Source of the DNA: Halomonas sp. HAL1 | GTDB lineage: Bacteria > Pseudomonadota > Gammaproteobacteria > Pseudomonadales > Halomonadaceae | DNA length: 64,000 nt | Direction of reading: 5' to 3' | Assembly: GCF_030544485.1 (NCBI RefSeq) | Contig: NZ_CP130610.1 | Location: forward strand, 3,286,001-3,350,000 | Shown here: in pieces, positions 58,283 to 64,000 of the stretch | Numbering within the stretch: position 1 is the first letter of the stretch | Layout: each line of letters starts with the position of its first letter | Notes under the pieces: generated by a model | Told to the model about the DNA's origin: nothing | Database searches by the model: none | The model's input: only the letters and a program-made list of their open reading frames with translations | Program-made: the position numbers and the translations under genes

Positions 58283-59221
58283 ATGATTGAACTACGCCAT
58301 CTACGCACACTACTCGCCCTGCGCGAAACTGGCTCACTAGTTGATGCTGCTGAACGCGTGCATTTGACTCAATCGGCGCTCTCGCATCAGTTGAAAGATT
58401 TGGAGAGCCGCGTGGATAGCCCGCTATTCGTGCGCAAAACCCGCCCGGTGGAATTTACCCGCGCAGGCTTACGGCTGCTCGCCTTAGCCGATCAAGTATT
58501 GCCCGAGGTACGCAAAGCGGAGCGGGATTTGGCGCGCTTGGCAGGCACCGAGCAGGGGCGTTTGCATATGGCCATTGAGTGTCACAGTTGCTTTCAGTGG
58601 CTAATGCCGACGGTGGATTACTTTCGCGATCACTGGCCCGAGGTGGAAATCGATATTCCCAGTGGCCACCACTTCGACCCGCTTCCAGCGCTTGCTCGCG
58701 AGCAATTGGATCTAGTGATCACCGCCGACCCCCAACCGCTTGACGGCATTCACTACGCCCCGCTGTTTCGCTATGAGGGATTATTAGCCGTCGCCCGCCA
58801 GCACGCTTTTGCAGGCCAGGGCTTTATAGAGCCCCAGGCGCTGGCGGATGAAACCTTGATCACGTATCCCGTTGAGCAATCACGGTTGGATATTTTCACT
58901 CAGTTTTTGCAGCCGGCGAATGTAGGCCCTCGGGAGATCCGCACCGCCGAATTGACGATTATGATGATGCAGTTAGTCGCCAGTGGGCGAGGTGTATGTG
59001 CGCTGCCCAACTGGGCGCTCACCGAGTATTTAGAACGCGACTACGTCAGCGCGGTAAAGCTGGGCGAGCATGGGGTATGGAGCACGCTGTATGCGGCGAT
59101 TCGTGAAGAGACCCGAGAAGCGCCGTGGATGCAGGATTTTTTGCGCACCGCGCGGGAAACCTCCTTTGCGGTGCTAACGGGGGTTAAGCCAGCGGATCGC
59201 GACGGGGAACCAGCAGCGTAA
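58283..59221 (+). CDS. metR: LysR-family transcriptional regulator MetR
   Basis: 312 residues. The N-terminal winged-helix domain (about 1-60) has LRHLRTLLALRETGSLVDAAE and VHLTQSALSHQLKDLESRVD, and the co-inducer domain follows (about 90-295). Divergent orientation to metE is the conserved MetR arrangement, with homocysteine as co-inducer in known examples. Its last 38 bp overlap the 3' end of the convergent sensor kinase gene (59184-59221). Confidence 0.9.
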   Translation: MIELRHLRTLLALRETGSLVDAAERVHLTQSALSHQLKDLESRVDSPLFVRKTRPVEFTRAGLRLLALADQVLPEVRKAERDLARLAGTEQGRLHMAIECHSCFQWLMPTVDYFRDHWPEVEIDIPSGHHFDPLPALAREQLDLVITADPQPLDGIHYAPLFRYEGLLAVARQHAFAGQGFIEPQALADETLITYPVEQSRLDIFTQFLQPANVGPREIRTAELTIMMMQLVASGRGVCALPNWALTEYLERDYVSAVKLGEHGVWSTLYAAIREETREAPWMQDFLRTARETSFAVLTGVKPADRDGEPAA

Positions 59222-60779
59222 AGCGCGCACCACACAGGGTGGGGCTGGTATCGATGGTCACACTGCCGCCGTGCCCAGCCATGATTTTCTGCACAATCGA
59301 AAGCCCTAACCCGTAGCCGCCGGAACTGCGGGCGCGGCTGTCATCCAGCCGGGCAAACGGTTTAAAGATATCCGCCCGCGCTTCGGGCGGAATACCCGGG
59401 CCGTCATCTTCGACATCGATACGCACCAAGTTAGGCTCGTCCCACAGCTGAATCACCACCTGAGACTTGGCATGCCGACAGGCATTACCGACTAAATTCT
59501 GCAGCGCTCGCTGAAGATAGCGTGGCTCCGCCAACAGCTCAATTTCAGGGCCGGCCGCCAGCGTTAACGTTAACTCTTTATGCAGCGGTGAAAGGGTATC
59601 GATCACGCGTTCCACCATGGCACGGCACTCCACCAGTGACGTTTCAAGTTCAGCGCCATTGACCGTTTCACCGCCTAAGCGTGCATAGGTGAGTATTTCA
59701 TCGACTAATTCATCGAGTTCGGCAATATCCGCATCAATGCCCTGCAACTGACGGCGAATAGCAGGCTGGTCGGTCATATCTTCGACCATTTGCACGGCAA
59801 AGCGAATACGGGCGACTGGGGTACGCAGCTCGTGGGAAACCGCGCGAATCATCTCTTGCTGGCCACGCAGCAGGCTCTGCACCTGATTGGCCATGCCGTT
59901 AAACGCCATGCCTAATCGCCCTAAAAAGTCACCGCTTTCCACTTTTACCCGCGTTTCCAAACGGCCACTGGCGATCCTGGTCGCGGCCAGCTCTAGCCGC
60001 GCCATACGGGCCTCAATACTGCGCATAATTAAATAGATGATCAGGCTGAGCACGATCATCAGCCCCACCAGAAGCGGCAAGTGCAAATTAGGTGGCAGTG
60101 TATCGCCACGAGAGATAGGCCCAGCTTGCAGCCATTGGGGCTCGCCTGGCAGTTGATAAAGCAGTGTGATGGAGAGCTTATCAGAGACTAACTGAGTGAT
60201 GACGCCGCCACTCGCCAGCTGGGCCTGCTGCTGGGACGATAGCCCGGCTGGCAAAGTAGACGATAGCTGAAGCGGCCAGCTGCCTTGCCGCAGTTGAGCG
60301 ATGCGGTTTTGACGCTCATTTTCGGGAGCAGCCGCGAGCCAGTCGCCCAACAGAGCAATACTGCCGTGCCACTGATGCTCACTCCACTCTTCAAGCCTGG
60401 CTTGCAGCAACCATGTATCGCCCGGTAAACGTTGCTGTAATAACCACGGTCTCTCGGCGACCAGTATCTTGCCCTGCTCTAGACGTGATCGCTCAAAATA
60501 GCCAAGATCAGCTTCGCTGATAGGCTGCAGGGTCAACTGCAACTCAAGTTGCTCGGAAAAACGCGCAAGCAAAGCGTTTCGCTGACCTGCAGGCAAGTCG
60601 GCTAATTGTTGCGTCATCAGCGACATAGGTAACGCAGCTAGCTGCTCGCGGTAATCTTCGCGGCGCACCTGCTCGATAAACGAACGCCCTGCTAACGCAA
60701 TCACAAACACTACCAACAACGCTACGCCCAGCAACAAATAGAAGCGTAAAAACGAGCCGTTACTGAGCACCCGCCGCAT
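59184..60779 (-). CDS. sensor histidine kinase, RstB-like
   Basis: 531 residues from the ATG at 60779, which follows GGAGGG; an upstream ATG at 60803 overlaps the regulator stop. Two transmembrane helices (about 11-32 and 242-262) flank a periplasmic sensor region of about 200 residues. A HAMP domain, the phospho-accepting His in AVSHELRTPVARIR, and the ATP-binding blocks LQNLVGNACRHAKSQ, DDGPGIPPEARADIF and GGYGLGLSIVQK follow. General resemblance to E. coli RstB, but the sensor domain is not diagnostic. Encoded after its cognate regulator. Confidence 0.88.
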   Translation of the reverse strand: MRRVLSNGSFLRFYLLLGVALLVVFVIALAGRSFIEQVRREDYREQLAALPMSLMTQQLADLPAGQRNALLARFSEQLELQLTLQPISEADLGYFERSRLEQGKILVAERPWLLQQRLPGDTWLLQARLEEWSEHQWHGSIALLGDWLAAAPENERQNRIAQLRQGSWPLQLSSTLPAGLSSQQQAQLASGGVITQLVSDKLSITLLYQLPGEPQWLQAGPISRGDTLPPNLHLPLLVGLMIVLSLIIYLIMRSIEARMARLELAATRIASGRLETRVKVESGDFLGRLGMAFNGMANQVQSLLRGQQEMIRAVSHELRTPVARIRFAVQMVEDMTDQPAIRRQLQGIDADIAELDELVDEILTYARLGGETVNGAELETSLVECRAMVERVIDTLSPLHKELTLTLAAGPEIELLAEPRYLQRALQNLVGNACRHAKSQVVIQLWDEPNLVRIDVEDDGPGIPPEARADIFKPFARLDDSRARSSGGYGLGLSIVQKIMAGHGGSVTIDTSPTLCGARFTLLVPRRDPLA

Positions 60780-60799
60780 GATGCCCTCCCTTTGAATGA

Positions 60800-61558
60800 T
60801 CAACTGTCTTTAACGAAGAGATAACCTTTACTGCGCACGGTTTTAATCCGGTGAGGCTGATTAGGATCATCGCCAATTTTAGGCCGGATACGCGACACAC
60901 GAACATCAATAGAGCGGTCCTGTCCGTCGTACTTAATTCCCCGTAGATCACTGAATATCTCCTCACGGGTAAGCACCCGACCGGCATTACGGCCCAACAG
61001 CCACAGCAGGTCAAACTCAGCGCTGGTTAGGTCGATACGCTCCCCAGAGAGCCAGGCTTCGCGGGTCGCGTTATCAATCTCTAGGTTTTCAAAGCGCAAC
61101 CGCATTTCACCATCTGGTGCAGGCCCGTCGGCACGGCGTAGCAGTGCTCGCATACGCGCCAGCAGTACCCGCGGTTGAACGGGTTTCGGCACATAGTCAT
61201 CAGCGCCCATCTCAAGCCCCAAGACTTGATCCAGATCGTCAGTGCGCGCGGTCAGCATCATAATCGGGCCAGCAAAGTTAGGTCTAACGCGGCGGCAAAT
61301 AGCCAAACCATCTTCACCTGGCAGCATTAGATCTAAAATGACTAAATCGGGCTGCAGGGTTAAAATACGGTCAACCCCTTTCGCCCCATCAGCTTCCAGC
61401 GTTACTTGAAAGCCATTCGCTTCCAAGTAATCGCGGGTAAGTTCGGCCAAGCGCTGATCATCTTCAATGATCAGGACATGATCTTGATCGGGATAGTCAG
61501 GCATGACAGGCTCTTGCGACTCAAGCGCCTGAAATTGCTGTTCCAAATGATCTACCAT
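60800..61558 (-). CDS. OmpR-family response regulator, RstA-like
   Basis: 252 residues. Receiver domain (about 27-140) with Asp33-34, phospho-acceptor Asp76, Thr103 and Lys125 (KPVQP), then a winged-helix DNA-binding domain of the OmpR/PhoB type (about 155-250, DLTSAEFDLLWLLGRNAGRVL). The ATG at 61558 is close to its GAGG; a shorter start at 61504 is equally possible and would give a length nearer E. coli RstA. Overlaps the kinase frame by ATGA (60800-60803). Confidence 0.9.
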   Translation of the reverse strand: MVDHLEQQFQALESQEPVMPDYPDQDHVLIIEDDQRLAELTRDYLEANGFQVTLEADGAKGVDRILTLQPDLVILDLMLPGEDGLAICRRVRPNFAGPIMMLTARTDDLDQVLGLEMGADDYVPKPVQPRVLLARMRALLRRADGPAPDGEMRLRFENLEIDNATREAWLSGERIDLTSAEFDLLWLLGRNAGRVLTREEIFSDLRGIKYDGQDRSIDVRVSRIRPKIGDDPNQPHRIKTVRSKGYLFVKDS

Positions 61559-61787
61559 CCTCTTTTTGCACTCCGCTTAGGCTGTTTATTTTTTCACCCG
61601 CTCACCCAGTAACAACGCAGGTGACCTATTGTTGGCTCTCAGGATAACTCAAAACCATCGAAACACCCGCTTCTGTCGTTGCCATTGCGCTTATTGATGG
61701 GCACGGAAGGCTTGACACTTGATTCTCACAGCAACGAGAGCTAATGTATAAACGCTAACTGTCGACAATTTGACAGAGGAACCTGCC

Positions 61788-61928
61788 ATGGGAAGTAGCA
61801 AAACGAAAAGTGTTATTAAACGTGTTTACATTCCAACCCAAGTGCGCGACCTGCCCAACGGGGAAAAGTTAAAAATACCCGGGCATTATAAAGCACCACC
61901 CGGTGAAGGAAACGACACAATTGAGTAA
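61788..61928 (+). CDS. 46-residue small protein of unknown function
   Basis: Begins MGSSKTKSVIKRVYIPTQVR, ends PPGEGNDTIE. GAGGAACCTGCC precedes the ATG at a good distance, the frame is closed by TAA and a strong terminator follows (61976-62007), so it looks like a true small gene although it is shorter than most gene finders accept. Basic in the first half, with no hydrophobic segment, cysteine or known motif. The upstream 229 bp to the RstA-like gene hold no other gene. Function unknown. Confidence 0.65.
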   Translation: MGSSKTKSVIKRVYIPTQVRDLPNGEKLKIPGHYKAPPGEGNDTIE

Positions 61929-61975
61929 TGCTCTATTGAGTAGCCCTTTATTCAGTGAGTAAGCCTCAAATTAAC

Positions 61976-62007
61976 AAAAAGGCAGGCCATCACAGGCCTG
62001 CCTTTTT
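61976..62007. terminator. bidirectional intrinsic terminator
   Basis: AAAAAGGCAGGCC, a 6-nt loop, then GGCCTGCCTTTTT: perfect 13-bp stem whose outer five pairs are A-T, giving a U-run in both directions. Lies between the converging 46-residue gene and the 59-residue membrane-protein gene. Confidence 0.9.
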
Positions 62008-62032
62008 CATTTTATCGCACTCAGCTAGGCCG

Positions 62033-62212
62033 CTATCCCTTCGGACCAAACAAGAACCACGCAATCAAACCGATCAATGGGAAGAACAGTAATACTAGAA
62101 TCCAGATCAGTTTAGCAAAACCACCTGCGTCGCTTTTGGCCACTTTGACGATGGCCCAAATAACGATAACAAGCCAAATTAGTCCTAACAATCCACCTAC
62201 TTCAATGCCCAT
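62033..62212 (-). CDS. small PLDc_N-type membrane protein
   Basis: 59 residues with two hydrophobic segments (about 6-23 and 34-55) separated by KVAKSDAGGFAKL, ending LFGPKG. This is the form of the PLDc_N (phospholipase D N-terminal-like) domain, here standing alone without a catalytic domain. AAGGAGTTGCT precedes the ATG at 62212. Function unknown; stand-alone forms occur widely. Too short to be called by a 60-codon cut-off. Confidence 0.8.
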   Translation of the reverse strand: MGIEVGGLLGLIWLVIVIWAIVKVAKSDAGGFAKLIWILVLLFFPLIGLIAWFLFGPKG

Positions 62213-62284
62213 AGCAACTCCTTAGCGTGTTGGCACTCATTTCTGTTTAACTCTTGCTATTAACTCCACCTTCACCAGCTGAAC

Positions 62285-62812
62285 TCACTGCTCTGGAAGG
62301 CTCAGCACCATCTCACCTGCCTGTATTTCAATCGACAAGAGGTTCAAAAAACTCATGCCGAGCAGGACGGTGTCGCGATCCATGCCAGGGCTAATAGACC
62401 CCTGTACATTTTGCACTTTTAACCCGCCCAGGGAAACCTCATCCAGTTCGGTTAAGGTACCTTCTACTCGGCCATTGGCGGTATTAAACCAAGCGCTGCG
62501 CCCCGGCGCCAAGCCCAGCTCATCGGCCAAAGCGGCCGATACCGCCACATAAGTGGCGCCCGTGTCGAGCAAAAAGGTGACGGGCTCACCATTAATTCGG
62601 CCGGGCGCCTCAAAATGACCAGCACGATTACGCTTTAAGGTAATCGGTTCACCCGCAGGCAAGGTATGCACGATGTTGGCGTTGGGGCGCATCATCTCCT
62701 CCAGGCCACCGTGTATCCACCACGTCCCAACGGCCATTAACAGCACCCAAAACAACAGCATCATGACGATGCCACCACGCTGTGCTATTGGCGTTGCTGT
62801 CTGCGTCACCAT
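62285..62812 (-). CDS. retropepsin-like aspartic protease family (clan AA) membrane protein
   Basis: 175 residues. An N-terminal transmembrane helix (about 15-33) places the rest probably in the periplasm. The active-site motif FLLDTGATYVAVS has Asp83; a single Asp-Thr-Gly means a homodimer would be needed for activity, as in retropepsins. The flanking GEPVTF and VLLGMSFLNLLSIEI blocks match the TIGR02281-type clan AA family. Substrate unknown. Confidence 0.87.
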   Translation of the reverse strand: MVTQTATPIAQRGGIVMMLLFWVLLMAVGTWWIHGGLEEMMRPNANIVHTLPAGEPITLKRNRAGHFEAPGRINGEPVTFLLDTGATYVAVSAALADELGLAPGRSAWFNTANGRVEGTLTELDEVSLGGLKVQNVQGSISPGMDRDTVLLGMSFLNLLSIEIQAGEMVLSLPEQ

Positions 62813-62864
62813 CGTTCACCTCGCAGAGGTAGGGGCGTAGGGGCGTAGGGGCACCCAGATATCC

Positions 62865-64000
62865 CTATTGTGTGTTTTCCCAGGCAAGCGCAGCCTCCCG
62901 GCCGCGGCGCTCGTTGACCTTAGCGCAAATTAGCATCGCGATAACGAACAAGGCCACACATAATAGAATAGACGCCTGCAAGCCAATGAGCGTTTGCAAC
63001 ACACCCAGCATGACGATACCAAACACCCCCGCCAACTTATTGGCCAACCCCCAGAAACCGAAAAACTCAGCTGATTTTTCCAGCGGTGAAAATAGACCAA
63101 CCAATGCCCGGCTGGCAGATTGGCTAGAACCAAGGCTCAGCCCCGCCAAGCAACCCACTACCAAGAATACGTACTGGGCCTGCCACTGCACCTCAAACTG
63201 TTCGTTGATCCACTGGGTAAGTTCCGGGGTTGCCCAGATGGCAATAATCGCCAGCACCCAAAGCGCCAACGTCATCTGGTAAGTGTGCTTGGCGCCTAGC
63301 CGATCCTGTAACCAGCCAAATCCTAACGCCCCCGCCGCCGCGGTGACTTGAACAATAATAAACATGATATTGCGTACGCTCTCGTCCCAACCAATCACCT
63401 GGGCACCATAGATGAATGCAAACGCGATAATGATGTAAACACCCGCCATCGAGAACAGCAGCGAAATCAAAAACACGGTCAAGTCTTTGAAATAACGCAA
63501 CTCATGCAGTGTAGACGTGACGCGACGCACGGCAATATGGCGATAAGAGACGCCGCGAGGCTGGGGCGTACCACGCTCTTTTAACCATAAAAAAGTGGGA
63601 ATGGCGGTAATCAAGAAAAAGCCGGCGGCAAAGGGACCCACCCAGCGTATACGTTCAAAATTATCCGCGCTTGCCTCACCCAGCACCACCAGAGTAAAGC
63701 CTGCCGCAAATAGCCCGCCAATGTAGCCTAACGCCCAGCCAAAGCCGGAAATTTTACCCAGCGACTCTGGCGGCCCAAGTTCAGGCAAAAAGGCGGCTAT
63801 AAACGACTCCCCCATGGAATAAGCGTAGTTAGACAGCACAATTAATAGCAGGCCAATAATGACGTAGCCGGGTTCAACAAAGTACAGCATGGCCGTCGTG
63901 ACCACGGTGGCAAGATAGCTGATGAGCAGAAAACGCTTTTTCTCAGCCCGGTAGTCCATCACCGCGCCACACAAGGGGGCCGTGATCACTACCATCAAAT
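62865..64000 (-). CDS. MFS transporter, UMF1-like (5' end beyond window)
   Basis: At least 378 residues and no upstream stop before the window edge, so the N-terminus is missing. About ten hydrophobic segments are visible; blocks such as APLCGAVMDYRAEKKRFLL, GESFIAAFLPELGPPESLG and FGWALGYIGGLFAAGF match the UMF1/Atg22-like branch of the major facilitator superfamily. Substrate not inferable. The frame begins at 64000 without a start codon; TTG/ATG near 63998 are internal. Confidence 0.82.
   Translation of the reverse strand, partial: LMVVITAPLCGAVMDYRAEKKRFLLISYLATVVTTAMLYFVEPGYVIIGLLLIVLSNYAYSMGESFIAAFLPELGPPESLGKISGFGWALGYIGGLFAAGFTLVVLGEASADNFERIRWVGPFAAGFFLITAIPTFLWLKERGTPQPRGVSYRHIAVRRVTSTLHELRYFKDLTVFLISLLFSMAGVYIIIAFAFIYGAQVIGWDESVRNIMFIIVQVTAAAGALGFGWLQDRLGAKHTYQMTLALWVLAIIAIWATPELTQWINEQFEVQWQAQYVFLVVGCLAGLSLGSSQSASRALVGLFSPLEKSAEFFGFWGLANKLAGVFGIVMLGVLQTLIGLQASILLCVALFVIAMLICAKVNERRGREAALAWENTQ

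Overview
The window looks like a chromosomal segment of a gammaproteobacterium, most likely Halomonadaceae (Halomonas/Vreelandella-like). This is inferred from gene order and protein character; no database search was possible. Almost every gene is a conserved housekeeping gene. Several neighbourhoods follow the order I know from Pseudomonas and relatives: nadA / bepA / TusA-like / PerM-like / bcp / dapA / bamC / purC; rluB-scpB-scpA; purL / mltF / tadA; maeB / rpmE / priA / argS / SPOR / hslVU / DUF971; ubiE-ubiJ-ubiB / hisE / tatABC; hemB / ppk; and metE / metR. Genes are closely packed, with many 4-bp ATGA overlaps.

Layout. 1-6.7 kb: acs (cut by the window edge), sprT, a UPF0149 gene, a ClsB-like cardiolipin synthase, rsmJ-tsaB and adk. 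6.9-11.7 kb: the pyruvate dehydrogenase genes aceE-aceF, without an adjacent lpd. 12-21.6 kb: ampD/nadC divergent pair, a GNAT gene, trmO, purC-bamC-dapA, bcp, a PerM-like transporter with a TusA-like protein, and bepA. 21.65-23.04 kb: one insertion sequence of the IS110 family (IS1111-like), inserted in a dispersed palindromic repeat between bepA and nadA. 23.1-29.7 kb: nadA, two identical tRNA-Lys(TTT) genes, rluB-scpB-scpA, radD and a small zinc-ribbon gene. 29.8-38.8 kb: purL, mltF, tadA, tesB, a short malic enzyme and rpmE. 38.9-47 kb: priA, argS, a SPOR protein, hslVU, a DUF971 gene. 46.4-53.5 kb: the ubiquinone genes ubiE-ubiJ-ubiB, hisE, tatABC, elbB and hemB. 53.6-64 kb: ppk1, metE/metR, an RstBA-like two-component system, a 46-residue orphan gene, a 59-residue membrane protein, a retropepsin-like protease and a truncated MFS gene.

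The most interesting region is the IS110 element. Its transposase gene has only about 80 bp of non-coding sequence on its 5' side but about 260 bp on its 3' side. That 3' sequence, read on the transposase strand, can fold into a stem with a bipartite internal loop containing TCATTGCGA, which matches the sequence flanking the insertion. Further along it carries CTATACGC, complementary to the element's own left edge. This is the architecture expected of a bridge RNA (guide RNA for target and donor DNA) of an IS1111-group element, with the target encoded in a host repeat. The rest of the window is mainly ordinary; smaller observations concern start codons, possible operators, long hairpins and two unannotated-size small genes.
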